Position numbers and translations under genes: made by a program. A stretch of 64,000 nt of DNA, from NCBI GenBank assembly GCA_902651635.1, contig CACRSC010000069.1, positions 77,336 to 141,335 of the forward strand, written 5' to 3'. This document shows positions 21,863 to 32,757 of the stretch, piece after piece. How positions within the stretch are numbered: the first letter of the stretch is position 1; every line of letters starts with the position of its first letter. The DNA is from Mastigamoeba balamuthi (lineage: Eukaryota > Evosea > Mastigamoebida > Mastigamoebidae). Below the pieces are notes generated by a model. The model was not told the origin of the DNA. It worked only from the letters and a program-made list of their open reading frames with translations, and searched no databases.

Positions 21863-22437
21863 CGTGCAGGGCCCCGCAAACGTCGGATCACTTGCTGCTG
21901 CAGGGCTGTGTGCTGTGTGTGCGTGTGCGGGTGTCGCAAGAGTTGCGGGGAGGGAGGGTCGCAGCCGAGAGGGCTGGCGGGTTTCTCGGGGGCGTCGTGT
22001 CCGAGTGCCACACAGAGTGTTTTTCTCCGGTGGGGATATTTCCCCACACCCCCTCCTCTTGTGTGCATTTTCCCTGCGCCTCTGCTGATGTGACGCGTCT
22101 GCTGGCTGCCTGCCCCCCCGGCGCCATTGCAGCGCACCCGCCCTCGGCGTTGCTGTCCCTCACCGAGGCGGCAGGGCTCCAGGGCTCCGGCCACAAAGTG
22201 TTTCCAGATCTGCAAGTCAGGTCTGTTTTCCCTGTCGTGTCCGCCGCTGTCTCCTGGCGCAGGCCACCGCACAGCACCAATGTGGCCGCTGCAGAGGCTG
22301 GCTGGCCACGCACCGACCCCAATCAAAAACTGGCCATTTTTGTAGGGGCAGCCAGATATTTCCCCCGATATTTTCCGAAAAACCAGAGATGATGTCACGA
22401 TTCGCTCCATTAGATATCTCTGCTTTGACCCCCAAGA
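21863..22437. promoter_or_regulatory. Divergent promoter between the RasGAP receptor and TRMT1
   Basis: 575 bases between divergent starts. Near TRMT1 it contains AGATATTTCCCCCGATATTTTC (about 22351-22372) and TTAGATATCTCTG (22410-22422), giving three GATAT-type motifs within 90 bases of the start. No coding sequence seen. Confidence 0.45.
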
Positions 22438-24532
22438 ATGGCGGAGGCGCAGGCAGCGGCAGCAGCGGCGGCAGCAGCACCGGCGGCGGCGGCGGAGGCG
22501 GCGGAGGCGGTGCCCGAGGGGTACCGGGTGGTGCGGGAGGGGCAGGCGGCGATCCTGCACAGCGGGGAGGCGTTCTACAACCCCGTGCAGGAGTTCAACC
22601 GCGACCTCAGCATCGCCTCGCTCCGCGTCCTCACCCGCAGGCGCCAGGCGGCAGGCGCGGCGGGGGGCCCCCGCGTGCTGGAGGCGCTGGCGGCCACGGG
22701 GCTGCGGAGCGTGCGCTACGCCAAGGAGGTGCCGGGGCTGGGCTGCGTCGTCGCCAACGACATCGACCAGGGCGCCGTCGACCAGATACGCCGCAACGCA
22801 AGCTACAACGGCATCGCCCCGGACCTCCTCGTCCCCAACCAGGGCGACGCCAGGTGCCCGCCTCTCTCCCTCTGCAGCTGATCCGACTTTATGCCCCCGA
22901 TGCCGCATCTGGGGGAGGAGGAATCACTTGATTCCCTGGCAGTTGATGCGACTTGATGCTGTTGCGACATCGTTTGGTGACGCGGGAGGGATCACTTGTT
23001 TCGTTGGCGTTTGATGCGACTCAATGCTGGCAGCGGCATCAGTTGGAGATGCGGGGAATTACACTTGATTCCCCCGGCAGTTGATGCGACTTAGTGATGC
23101 GACGACATCGGTTGGGGAATGCGAGAGGGTTTCGCGATTACCTGGCATTTGATGCGACGTTTATCGATGTGGGGACCTGCGATGCGACTGCGGGGCAATG
23201 CCGCGCGCTTGCGCAACTGACGCGACGTTTGCGGGCGCAGCGCGTACATGTACGCGCACAAGGAGCCGCGGGAGCGGTTCGACGTGATCGACCTGGACCC
23301 CTACGGCTCAGCGATCCCGTTCCTGGACAGCGCCGTGCAGGCGGTGGCTGACGGGGGCTACCTCTTTGTGACGTTCACGGACATGGCCGTGCTAGCGGGG
23401 GCCAAGACGGACGTCTGCTACACCAAGTACGGCTCGATGCCCGTGCGCGGGCCCCACTGCCACGAGTTTGCGCTGCGCATCGCGGTGGCCTGCATCCAGG
23501 CCCACGCCAACAGGCACCGGCGCCACGTGGTGCCCCTGGCCTGCGTCAGCGTCGACTTCTACATCCGCGTCTTCCTGCAGGTCTTCAGCGACGCGGCGGG
23601 CGTCAACCGCGTGCCGGCGAGCCTCGCCTACGTCTGCCAGTGCACGGGCTGCGACTCGTTCGCCCTGCAGCCCCTGGCCCGCGCCACGCAGGCCGCCGGG
23701 GGCAGGGCCACCAAGATCACGCCGGCCCTGCTGGGCGCGCCGGCCGCCTGCGAGCACTGCGGGCGCGGCGTCCACCTCGGGGGCCCCGTCTGGGCGGCGC
23801 CGCTGCACGACGCGCAGTGGCTCGCAGAGGTCCGCGCGGTCGTCGACGAGCGGCCCGAGGCGTTTGGCTCGCGCAAGCGGCTGGTGGGGTTCCTGACGCT
23901 GCTGGCCGAGGAGCTGCCCGACGCGCCGCTCTTCTACCGCGTGGACTCGCTGAGCCACACGCTGCGCGCCTCGACGCCCCCGCGCTACGCCCTCGAGCAC
24001 GCCATCCGCGCCGCCGGCTACCGCGTCTCGGCGTCGCACACGGAGCCCCAGGCGCTCAAGACCGACGCCCCCGCGCGCCTCGTCTGGGACATCATGCGCT
24101 GCTGGGCCCGCGAGCACCCGCCCAAGGGCGTCCCCGAGGCCTCGCCCGCCCACGCGCTGCTGGCCGTGCAGCCGCTGACGGTCGTCGCGTTTGGCGACAT
24201 CCCCAAGCCCCACAAGGACAAGGGCGCCGCCGTCCCGCGCTTCATCCCCACGCCCGAGAACTGGGGCCCCGGCACGCGCGCCGGCCGCAAGAACAAGAGG
24301 TCGGGAGACCGCCGCTCGCCCCCCATCCCCCTCTGATCTCGCCGCCTTCACCACAAGCAGGCCGCAGCCCCCGAAGGAGGAGCAGAGGGAGCAGAAGGAG
24401 CACGCGGCGGACGAGGCGGGCGAGGCGCAGCAGCAGGAGGCAAAGAAGCAGCGCACTGCGCACGAGGGCGAGGGCGAGGGCGACGCTGCGATGGCGCCAG
24501 GGAGCGCGGCAGAGGAGGGCAGTGCGCAATGA
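22438..24532 (+). CDS. TRMT1: tRNA (guanine26-N2)-dimethyltransferase
   Basis: This is a clear TRM1: HSGEAFYNPVQEFNRDLSIA at the start, SAM-binding region VLEALAATGLRSVRYAKEVP, acidic ANDID, motif IV VIDLDPYGSAIPFLDSA, then TFTDMAVLAG and the C-terminal domain with the Cys cluster CQCTGC and CEHC. DAPARLVWDIMRCW and ENWGPGTRAGRKNK match the conserved end. It dimethylates G26 of tRNAs in nucleus and cytosol. Three exons (introns 22854-23240 and 24300-24360) give 548 residues, close to the usual length without the vertebrate zinc finger. An Ala-rich leader and an acidic/Gln/Lys-rich tail are extra. The first intron is long for this genome and full of imperfect repeats. Confidence 0.96.
22905..23215. 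repeat. Imperfect tandem repeats (about 65-80 bp) in TRMT1 intron
   Basis: About four units share the order: a TCACTTGATT/TACACTTGATT part, a (GG)CAGTTGATGCGACT or CATTTGATGCGACG part, then GACATCGGTTGGGGA-like sequence. The core TTGATGCGAC recurs in each. The repeats fill most of the 387-base intron. Confidence 0.65.
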
Positions 24533-25295
24533 AGCACCAAATGGTGGCTTGCCAGCTTGCTATGATGCTTTGGTGTGTTGCCTTCGCATGGCGTTAGTTG
24601 GCGGCTGTTGTAGTTGGTAGCAAAGTGACCAGCCTGCACCTCCTGCAGGGCTGTGACCAGCTGCTACAGATACTGCAGATGAAGGCAATGCACCACCAGC
24701 TTATTTAAGACAGGTCAGAGCGAGAGTGCACAGTACATACAGAAATACCCTGGTGCACAGGGAAATCTGTTCTGACAGTGAAACCACTGACTTCTGACTT
24801 CTGACCATTACACTCTGACGTGTCTTGACAGTGGTTAAAACTGCTACTATAGTACACTCACAAGGACAGCAACTCACAGCATCAGCCCATAAGATGACAA
24901 TGCAGAACAGCCACTGCAGATCTGCATTCACGGTGAGATCCTGCATTCCCTCTACATTTCTGCCCTGTGAGAGCAGAACTCACAACAGATCGCACCTCTG
25001 ATGTCATAACATAGGTTGGCTCACAGGAAAATGCCTGTGTAAAAGGAACAAGAATGTTGTTCCGGCCTTCTTTACACATTCAGTCATGTGATATGCATTT
25101 GTGTGGGTCCCTCTGTGTGTGTTCATATCAAAGCACGTACAAGCAGAGTGAGAGCGAGTGGGCAGTAAGCAAAGAGGCAAGGCGGGGTCGTATGTGTTTT
25201 GCGAGGAGGGTATCTAGATATCGAGGGATATTTGAAGATACGGAGCACTGCACCAGAGAGCACCAGAGAGCACCAGAGAGCACAGGCAGAGAGCG
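24533..25295. other. Intergenic region between TRMT1 and DCPS
   Basis: Lower-GC spacer with no convincing gene on either strand. The last 120 bases form the DCPS promoter, with TATCTAGATATCGAGGGATAT (about 25210-25230) and then three CACCAGAGAG repeats just before the ATG. Confidence 0.5.
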
Positions 25296-26555
25296 ATGGC
25301 AGCGGTGCTTCCCAGCGGCCTCGCGGTGGTGCGCGTGCTGCACGCCAACAGCGACGACAAGAGCATTGCGGTGCTGGCGCGCACGCCCTCTGGGGACACC
25401 GCCAGTGCGCACTGCTCTCCCCTCCCATCCACTCCACTCCACTCCACTCCACTCCACTCCACTCCACCCCACCGCACTGCACTGCTCCCTCTGCTGAGCC
25501 CCTGGCCCCCGCAGTCGTGGCCCTCGCGCGGACGCCCCTGACGGAGGAGGAGGCCCGCGCCATCGTGGAGGGGCGCGACACGCTGCTCCTCGAGACCAAC
25601 CGCAACGACAGGTACGCCCGCTTCACCGGCGTGCCCCCAGCCCCCCTCGGCAGGATCGACGTCTTCCAGGTGCCCCTTCCCCTTCCCCGTCCCCTTGCCC
25701 CCTCTGCCCCCCATGCCCCCCCCCCCTCCCCTCTCTGGTGGTTTTCTGGCCTCTGTCACACAATTGAGCAGCGCCCCACAATTCCCCCGCAAAATTGAGA
25801 CACAATTGGCAATTATTTGCTCTGGGCGCTCACAGAGAGCCCTCGTCCCCCCGCGGCCCGCGCAGGTGTGCCCCGCGACAGAGGCCGACGTCGTCAAGTA
25901 CTCGTCGCAGCAGCGGGCCATGGTGCGCGAGACGCCCGAGCTCTACGCGCGGGTGACGCGGCCCTGGGTGGCCTCGCTCGACCCCGCAGAGACGGCCTGG
26001 ATCCGCAACGTCCTCGAGGCCAACCCCGCGCCCTCGAGCCCCAGCCCCAGCCCCAGCCCCAGCAGCGGCGGCAGCCCGGCGGTGACGGAGCGGGCCGAGC
26101 TGGCGGCAGAGGACTACGTGCTGCTGCACGACACCAAGTGGGACGGCGCCACCGTCTCGTCGCTCTACATGATCGCCGTCGCCCGCGGGCCGCTGCTGGC
26201 GGTGCCCTCGCTGCGGGAGCTGCGCGCAGAGCACGTGGGGGCCCTGCGGCGGCTGCGGGCCGAGTGCGTGGCGCACATCGGGCGGAGGTACGGGCTGGGC
26301 GAGGGCGCCCTGCGCGTCTTCCTGCACTACGCGCCCTCGTTCTGGCACCTCCACGTGCACTTCGCGGCCCTCGGCTGCCCCGCCATGGGCGACAACGTCG
26401 TCGCCGGCAGGTGCCACCTGCTCGACGACGTCCTCGACAACATCGAGCGCGACCCCCTGCACTACGCCCGCGCCTCCCTCAGCCTCGTCCTCCGCACCAG
26501 CGACCCTCTCTACCAGCGCCTCCTCGCCCAGCAGCAGCAGCAACAGCAGCAGTGA
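25296..26555 (+). CDS. DCPS: Scavenger mRNA-decapping enzyme (m7GpppX diphosphatase), HIT family
   Basis: The histidine-triad motif HLHVHF occurs in FWHLHVHFAAL near the C-terminus, preceded by the DCPS-specific DTKWDG and LHYAPS strings, and the N-terminal swapped domain leads to KYSSQQRAMVRETPELY. The enzyme hydrolyses cap fragments left after 3'-5' mRNA decay. Exons 25296-25404, 25515-25669 and 25866-26555 give 317 residues, against 337 in humans. The central His of the triad is the expected nucleophile. The inter-domain linker is a Pro/Ser repeat (SPSPSPSPSS) and the protein ends in a run of Gln, both unlike the animal enzyme. The first intron contains a pentanucleotide repeat. Confidence 0.94.
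25431..25465 (+). repeat. ACTCC pentanucleotide tandem repeat in DCPS intron
   Basis: Seven perfect ACTCC units in the first DCPS intron, flanked by imperfect ones. Likely polymorphic in length; no function evident. Confidence 0.9.
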
Positions 26556-27279
26556 CCCTCCTAGCAAACTCGCCCCCACTCCTCTCAAAGAGAACAACAA
26601 TCAATTGACATGGGCTCGCAAATTCGCGAGATGTGTTCAGGCGCTGAGGTCTCCGGAGGACGCTATAGAGGCCAAGATCTCGGCACCGTCTCGCTGCCCG
26701 TCGGCGCGAAGGCTGCTGTCCTGGTTCCCGGCCAACAGAGGGCGCGGGGCCCGCCCACCGTCGACGTCGCCAGCGCCGCACTACTAGGGCCCCAGGAGGG
26801 TGGCAGGCACCCGAGCAACCGTGGCGTCGTAGCTGCGGAGACACTCGCAGCACACCGTCTGCATGTGGCAGCCTCTGGAGCCGGCTTCTCCGGCGTGGAC
26901 GACCTCTTCCAGCTGGAATGTAAGCGCGTGGCAACTCGGCGCACGACAGAGGCGCAGCCCGCTAGGACTGGCTGCTGTGAGCGGAAGCGGGTTGGCGAGC
27001 AACACGTCCACGGCCTCGAGTTCTGCTGCTGGCAGCACTCTGGCGGCGACCTGGTACAGGTGGCCGAGACTGTCGGCGTTGTTCGCCGCACATCCGACCC
27101 GCCTGTGGCGTGCAGCATAGAGTGTCCTGCGCCTCGCAGTAGCAGAACACACACGGGTGAAACCCGATGACCTCGCTCAACAGTCAATTGATCTGGGGCC
27201 TGCAAATATCCGAGCGATATTGAGGTGAATCTAGATATTTTCCTCATCGGTCGTTCCGCGCAGTGCTGCCGGTCTGCTG
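26556..27279 (-). other. Spacer with a possible small minus-strand gene
   Basis: Between DCPS and the THUMP gene. A minus-strand open frame at 27152-26784 (122 residues) contains LRLCRAPSCHALTFQLEEVV and then CHMQTVCCECL, a plausible zinc-binding Cys/His pattern, but I do not recognise it and see no confirming intron joins. TCAATTGA occurs at about 26600 and 27184. The THUMP promoter at 27200-27245 carries AAATATCCGAGCGATATTG and TAGATATTT. Confidence 0.28.
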
Positions 27280-28533
27280 ATGGAGGCGTTCTTCGTGACC
27301 GTGGGCTCGGGCCTGGAGCCCATCGCCGCCGAGGAGGCCCGCGCCGCCCTGGGCGCCGTCGACGTGGCGGTGCACCGGGGCAAGGTGACGTTCGCTGCGC
27401 CCCGCGGCGCCCGCGTGGCGTCGCTGCGCTGCGTCGAGCGCGCCTTCGCCTCGAGCGGCCACTGGGCGCTGGCCCCAGGCCCCCTGCCCCCCTCCGGCGA
27501 CGCCCTGGCCTCGTGGGTCCTCTCTGCCTGCGACTGGGCTGCGGCGCTGCGCGTGTGGTCGAGCGCCAGTGGCCGCGGGCGCGTCCGCGAGCTCCTCTGC
27601 TTCCGCGTCAGCGCCAAAGGTGCCCCGCGCCCTCCTGCAGCCCCGCGGGGACGCCGCCCAGTGTCCCCGCAGCGCCCTGCGCCGCCCCGGAGGAGTCGGC
27701 TGAAATCAATTGATTTGGGCGCTGCAGTCTCGGGGCGCTACGCCGCGGCCACGACGTCGCAGCTGCTCTGCCGCCGGCTGGGCCCCGCGCTGCAGCAGAG
27801 CCTCAACGCCTCGGCGCGGGTGCCGTGCGTGCTGCGCGCCGACCCGCGCCGCGCCGACGTGGAGCTGTACGTGCACGCGTCCGACGTGGGCGTCTTCTGC
27901 GGCGTCGCGCTGGCCCCCAGCGGCTCCACGCTCAGCCGGCGCCGCCTGGGCGCGGGCCTGCGCGCTCCCGTGGCGTGGGCCATGTGCTGGCTGGCGTCCC
28001 CGGGCCCCGGGGAGCTCGTGCTGGACCCCATGTGCGGCGCCGCGGCCAACGTCGTCGCCGAGTGCTGCGCCGCGTGGCCCCTCGCCCGCTGCGCCGCCGC
28101 TGACGCCGACGCTCTCAGCGCCCGCCTGGCCCGCGACCTGCTCGCCGCCGAGGGCGCGCCCTGCGACGTGGTCGTCGCCGACGCCGCGGGCCGCGTGCCG
28201 CTGGCCAGCGGGTCGGTGGACGCGGTGGTGGCGGACGTGCCCTTTGGGCGGCAGTTCTCCGCGCTGCGCTGCGGGCGCGCGCTGCAGCCCCGCGAGGCCG
28301 AGGGCGACGCGGCCTTCTTCGGGGGCTTCGTCTCAGAGTGTTGCCGCGTGCTGAGGGCGTCGACGGGCCGCGCCGTGTTCCTGTGCCCCGAGGGGTCGCC
28401 GCTGCTGGCTGCTCTGGCGGCGGCTGCGCGGTCGCTGGTGGTCGCCAGGGAGGTCCGCGTCAAGCTCGGGGCTCTGCCGGCCCTCATCGTCGTCGCGACG
28501 AGGCCGCCTGCTGCCGCGAGCACAGGCCTGTGA
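27280..28533 (+). CDS. THUMP-domain RNA methyltransferase (THUMPD2/THUMPD3-like)
   Basis: The N-terminal half starts MEAFFVTVGSGLEPIAAEEA, typical of the N-terminal ferredoxin-like/THUMP region of Trm14/THUMPD proteins; the THUMP core spans the intron (FRVSAK then VSGRYAAATTSQLLCRRLG). The Rossmann domain shows motif I LVLDPMCGAAANVVAECC, an acidic AAADADALS strand and the catalytic loop VVADVPFGRQF, of the DxPFG type used for N2-guanine methylation. Two exons (intron 27620-27727, containing TCAATTGA) give 381 residues. THUMPD3 methylates tRNA G6/G7 and THUMPD2 methylates U6 snRNA; the sequence alone does not settle which. The protein is shorter than both human proteins. Confidence 0.85.
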   Translation: MEAFFVTVGSGLEPIAAEEARAALGAVDVAVHRGKVTFAAPRGARVASLRCVERAFASSGHWALAPGPLPPSGDALASWVLSACDWAAALRVWSSASGRGRVRELLCFRVSAKGAPRPPAAPRGRRPVSPQRPAPPRRSRLKSIDLGAAVSGRYAAATTSQLLCRRLGPALQQSLNASARVPCVLRADPRRADVELYVHASDVGVFCGVALAPSGSTLSRRRLGAGLRAPVAWAMCWLASPGPGELVLDPMCGAAANVVAECCAAWPLARCAAADADALSARLARDLLAAEGAPCDVVVADAAGRVPLASGSVDAVVADVPFGRQFSALRCGRALQPREAEGDAAFFGGFVSECCRVLRASTGRAVFLCPEGSPLLAALAAAARSLVVAREVRVKLGALPALIVVATRPPAAASTGL

Positions 28534-28857
28534 TGCTGCTGTCTCGCCACCGCCCAAAGAGGCTCTGCTGAGGCGCTGCTGCTCGAGACTCCAAGGCCCG
28601 CAGCTATACAGTCCGCGTCGCCACGCCGGCGGCTCTTGTCGCCCGTGAGATGGAGTGTGCACTGCGCACCGGCGCCATCGACGTCGCGCTGACTGAACAG
28701 CGCAACCCCGCACAGGTTCCACCTCCTTTATGCGTCTCTTCCGTTGCGGTGCAGCCAGATCGTCGCAGGAACAGAAAGGACCCAGAGTGTTCTTGCCCAT
28801 CTCAGACTGGCCAGAGCCACCGATTCGAATCCCACATACTCGCACTCTCTCTGGGAA

Positions 28858-30323
28858 TGGCTCTATCCGGCGCGGAGCTCCAGGACGCTCTTCCGCCCGA
28901 GACTGATGTGCACACCGTTCTGCAGGCTCTCCGAGAGGTCGCGCAGATTCCATCGGGGTCGGCACCGTTCCCCGGCCTGCTCACTCGCCCCTGGTTCTGG
29001 TCGCCCTCGTGCAGCTCCCTCACTGCTCTCGCGCTCTGCAAGCTCCTGCACTGCCCCGACGTGCCGGCCAAGTACGCCAGCTCCAGGGAGATACTCTGGT
29101 GGAACCTCTGGAAGCACAGGGACCAGTGGTCCTCATTGCTTCCCCTGCCAGGAAGCCCCCCCGAGGGCACAGTCCACACGCATCACACGTGGTTGCAGGA
29201 CACGTCGCTGTGCCTCTCGCTGGGCCTGCACCCACGGGTGGGCAGCGTGAGCCCTGTGCAGCTGCTGGACCCCCTTTTCGTTCGCGAGTTTGTGTGCTCG
29301 TACCTCGCGCCCCCCGGAGCACTCATCGTCCTCTACGAGCGCTTCACGATGCTGCCGCGGGCGCCTCTCCTCAAGGTCATGCTTGTACGGCCAGGCCAGG
29401 GCATTGCGGAGCTCGAGCCCCCGCCTCTGCCCGTGCTCCCCGCAGAGGACGTGTGCTGGTGGACCATTGTTGGGGTGGTTGTTCGCACCAGCCCAGTTGT
29501 GGCGATCGCACTCGGCTTGCGATGCAAAGGCTCTGCTCAGATCCGCCGCTCCTCGCGAGCCTGGGACTTCTGGTCCACTCCGTGCACGACTCTGTGCTTC
29601 TACGACATGCACTCTGGCGAGCTCTTCAACGCGCTGACGCTGCGGCACAGGCCAGAGTGCTGGTTGCCTTTTGATCTCCCTCTGTTCGACTTTGATAGGC
29701 AGCACCAGAGGCTGGCGATCATGCATCGGTGCCGGCAGCAGTCTGCACACTGCAGCGCTTGCATTTTGGATGCCTCGCGGGACGGGGCCACGACCATCTC
29801 TTCTTACCGTGTGCCCACAGCCAACATGATGTGCGTCGAGTGGTCGCTCTCTGGCCGCAGCCTCTATCTCTGTGGCGGCAGCGGCACGCGCTTGCTGGCG
29901 AGGCTGGATGTGGCCACGGGGCAGCTCGAGCAGACAATGTTTCCCGCTCGCACGTATGTCAACACCATTTGCCCGACAGACGACATCAAGCAGGAGGCCC
30001 GGGCCATCATTGCTTGGAACGGGCAGAGGGCGCAGGCGAACGAAGCAAAACGGGCGGGCCCACAGACACAGCTTGAAGCCGAGATGCAGGACGTGTGGTA
30101 CAGTCACCAGACAAACCCACAACGAACTGGCCGCTACGTGTACTGGGCCGAGCAGAATGGGCAGGGGCCCTGGCTTGTGTGCCTTGACACAACAGGGGGC
30201 TACGTGATGCACCGCTGGTGGCTCGGTCAGGAGAGCAGCGGAGGCTTGTGCTCGAGAGGGAGAGAGAGTGTGTGTGTCGTCGCAGGCGTCGAAGGCTGGA
30301 CACAGTTTCCAGTGGGGGAGTGA
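28858..30323 (+). CDS. Unknown protein, probable beta-propeller with F-box-like N-terminus
   Basis: One long uninterrupted frame. It is open from 28650, but the ATG at 28858 (MALSGAELQDALPPETDVHT) is the more likely start because the preceding codons look non-coding. Residues 30-100 read as helices with ALCKLLHC and REILWWNLWKHRDQW, reminiscent of an F-box (small hydrophobic helices ending in LW-x-x-L). The remainder has repeated strand-turn units, for example FYDMHSGELFNAL, CVEWSLSGRSLYLCGGSG and LARLDVATGQLEQ, as in WD-like propellers. An F-box/propeller protein would be a ubiquitin ligase adaptor; this is inference. It differs from its neighbours by lacking introns and having less biased codons. 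A decayed copy of its N-terminal part follows it. Confidence 0.55.
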
Positions 30324-30485
30324 GTCGAGGCCCTCGCCTTCCCACGGGGAGCCGGTCGCCTCTCTCTCGCCCCTGGTTGTGGTCTACCTCGGGAAGCCTG
30401 CACACTGCTCTTGCTGCGCTCCTGCACTACCCCACAACCCCGGCATGCTGCTTGAGTGCTCCATTAGCAATTTCACGTCACGACA
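30310..30485 (+). pseudogene. Fragment duplicated from the N-terminal part of the preceding gene
   Basis: The plus-strand peptide SRPWLWSTSGSLHTALAALL followed by HYPTTPA aligns with TRPWFWSPSCSSLTALALC and LLHCPDVPA of the 28858 gene, and the DNA is similarly alike (GCCCCTGGTTGTGGTC against GCCCCTGGTTCTGGTC). Only about 130 bases are recognisable. It is a tandem remnant without a start of its own. Confidence 0.6.
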
Positions 30486-30879
30486 AAACGTCACTTGATT
30501 ATCAGGGTCTCGTTCTTGCACTGGACAGATTAATCTCTCGCACCTTGTGCAATTCCGTTATTATGGCCACTGTGCCAGAACTCCCGTCAAACAAGCACTG
30601 GCCGATGGGGAGGCCACAGCATCATCGTGTTGCTCCTACTCCCCACCATCGCCATGACCCACGCTCAACCATCGAGCATTCCCCGCCTGCGCTGTGCACT
30701 CTACGGGAAAGGGGGATAAAGTATTTTTTCTTCCGCTACTGGGCGTGTGCACATCGCCGCCCTCGTGGCTCATACGACGACAGCGTTGCCTTGTGCAATC
30801 AACCCAGATGTAAGGACTGCGGCAGTAACAGTCCACGGACTACCCGGACAGTTGTGTCGACACGCTGCCAGCAACTGGA

Positions 30880-31570
30880 CGGCGCGCTGATTTACCCTTT
30901 CGGGCGTCAAAACGAGAAAACAAGGGCACCGGCGAAGAAAACGGAGCGAAAATTCCGGCGGTGAGTCATCGAGCGCGAACAAAAGAGAATCGGGAGCACA
31001 CAGCGGAGATTCATTTCAATTGAAGGCCCCCCAGAGTTAGCACACAGTACACACCAGCAGAGCCAGCAACTGAGCCAGCAGCGCCGACACCGGTGCGAGC
31101 TCAACTACCCTCCCACGTCCGTTTCAATTGAAGCGGGTCCCGGCGACCCTCCTATCCTCCTCATCCCCCTCCTGCCGCGCCACTCGTTGCGCCCGAGCCC
31201 GCTCGGGCAGTCCACGAAATGTGCCCTTGCGGACACCAAATTCAATTGATGAGGGCGCAGGCTTTTTTCGGCGCCAAAAGAGGGTATTCCTGCGGGAGAG
31301 CGGCAATACGAAGCCAGCCCAGCACAACTTACTCGCTCCTCGCCGCCCCCTGTGCGAGAGCAGTGAGTGTGCCGATGACGCCCCAGAAGAACAGCCAGAA
31401 CCATAGGCAGCAGCAGCAGGAGAACGGGAAGATGGAGAAGCAGAAGGGGATGAGGGTCGAGGCCGCGGAGGCGCCGCACGAGTGCGAGAGCAGCAGCAGC
31501 AGCAGCAACAGCAGCCGCAACAGCGGCAGCGACAGCAACAGCGACAGCGCGTGGGCGCAGAGAGCAGAGA
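30880..31570 (+). pseudogene. Truncated inverted copy of the 5' part of the gene at 32758-34950
   Basis: This plus-strand stretch matches, in opposite orientation, the promoter, first intron and second-exon start of the minus gene at 32758-34950. Shared items are the ATTCCGGCGGTGAGTCA block, GTGCGAGCTCAA donor, TCAATTGATGAGGGCGCAGGC, the GAGAGCAG acceptor and a coding start VPMTPQKNSQNHRQQQQ against VPTTPQKSQNQRQQQQQ. The copy lacks about 330 bases around the first exon and stops after about 65 residues (SDSAWAQRAES), so it cannot make the full product. Confidence 0.7.
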
Positions 31571-31599
31571 GCAGAGGGGTTAAGGGAGGGGAGGGGGCA

Positions 31600-31695
31600 A
31601 AAAGAAATAATTTCAGGATATCTGACCCCGCCGGGACTTCAACCACTGCCCACCGTTACCGGTGCGTCGCCCCATGCCGTTAGGCCACCGCCCCT
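31600..31695 (-). ncRNA. tRNA-like sequence (A and B boxes), probable relic
   Basis: On the minus strand TGGCCTAACGG is an exact A-box match and GGTTGAAGTCC a B box with one mismatch, about 45 bases apart as in tRNA genes, and CACCG-GTAA-CGGTG forms an anticodon-like hairpin. The acceptor strands (GGGGCGG and GCGGGGT) do not pair, and no clear anticodon appears. Either a tRNA pseudogene or the head of a SINE. Confidence 0.4.
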
Positions 31696-31699
31696 TTCA

Positions 31700-32757
31700 G
31701 ACTTTTTGTTCTTATTTCTTCCCTTTTCCTCTGCCCCGCCCGCTCCATCCCCAGCTCCCCTCGCTCGCCCCCCCGCCCTTTCTCGCTCTTCCGGAAGCTT
31801 CGCTCGCATCTTCCTGGGCCCCCTGTGCCCGCGCACCGCGGCGCCATCCCTGGCGTGTTCACGTGTTCGGCACTCGCTGCTCCTGCGCCGCCCTCTGCCT
31901 CGCAGGGCTCACAGGGCGACCCCGAGGCACTTCAAAAACAAAGGCAACCGCGTCTGCGCGCCACCTCCCCCGCTTGTGCGTTTTACGCGGGTACGGGGCG
32001 ACAGGCGCTCTCAGGGAGCCCGCTCGCTCGCCGGTCTGCCAGCCTGGGCTCGGGGGATTGCCCGCGTCATGCAATTGTATTGCGCGCCATTAATATCTTG
32101 GCCGCAGCGCAGGCCAGGACCGCCGGTCGGCATGCCGTCGCTCTGCCCCGACGGCTTGCGGACGGGGACGTGCGCGCTAGTGCCCCACTCGCCCGCTGGC
32201 CTGTGCGCAGCTGCAGCTGCAGGGACAGGCCCCGCGCCACCAAGGCACCCAGAGCCCTCGAGAGCACCGAGAGGCACCGTGCGCCGCCGGACCTCTGAAG
32301 ACAGCCAGGGGAAAGACCAAGACCGCATGCGGGTGTCGGTTGCGCTGCGTGGGGGGGGGGGGTGCTCGTGTGGCTGCCAGAGAGTTCAGATACAGTGGTC
32401 TTTTGTGCTGCCGTGCCAGAGGTGCTTCTCTTTTTTGTGTATGGCTGAGCCGTCATTCGGGAAACTGGGTTGCTGTGGGGCTCTTGCTACCGGTTGGTGG
32501 GCTGGGCTGCCAAATTCATTGCGCTGTTATTTCGTGTTTTCTGCTGTGGGGTGTGATGGTGGTTGCTGTGTTGTGGTGTTGCGGCGTTGTGGTGCTGTTT
32601 TGTGGTGTGTTTGTTGTGTGTGCTTTTCTTTGTTTTTGTTTTTGGTTTTCGGTTCAGCAAGTTTGTTGTGTTGGTCGCCTAGTACAGACACGAGCACGAG
32701 GTGCTGCCACTGCACAGCTCGGCCGATACGCCGGCCAAGGCAGGCGAGGTGGGTGGC
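31700..32757. other. Spacer without a recognised gene
   Basis: It contains a pyrimidine-rich stretch (31700-31800), a G-run (32350-32359) and a T/G-rich stretch (32550-32670) just past the stop of the minus-strand gene, likely its 3' untranslated or termination region. Open frames on both strands are artefacts of base composition. Confidence 0.4.

Noticed and set aside
25431-25465. Possible CRISPR-like or regulatory array (ACTCC repeats)
   Set aside because: A plain 5-bp microsatellite inside a eukaryotic intron, with no spacers.
28800-28850. B-box-like GATTCGAATCCC suggesting another tRNA
   Set aside because: No T stem, acceptor or A box at the right distance on either strand.
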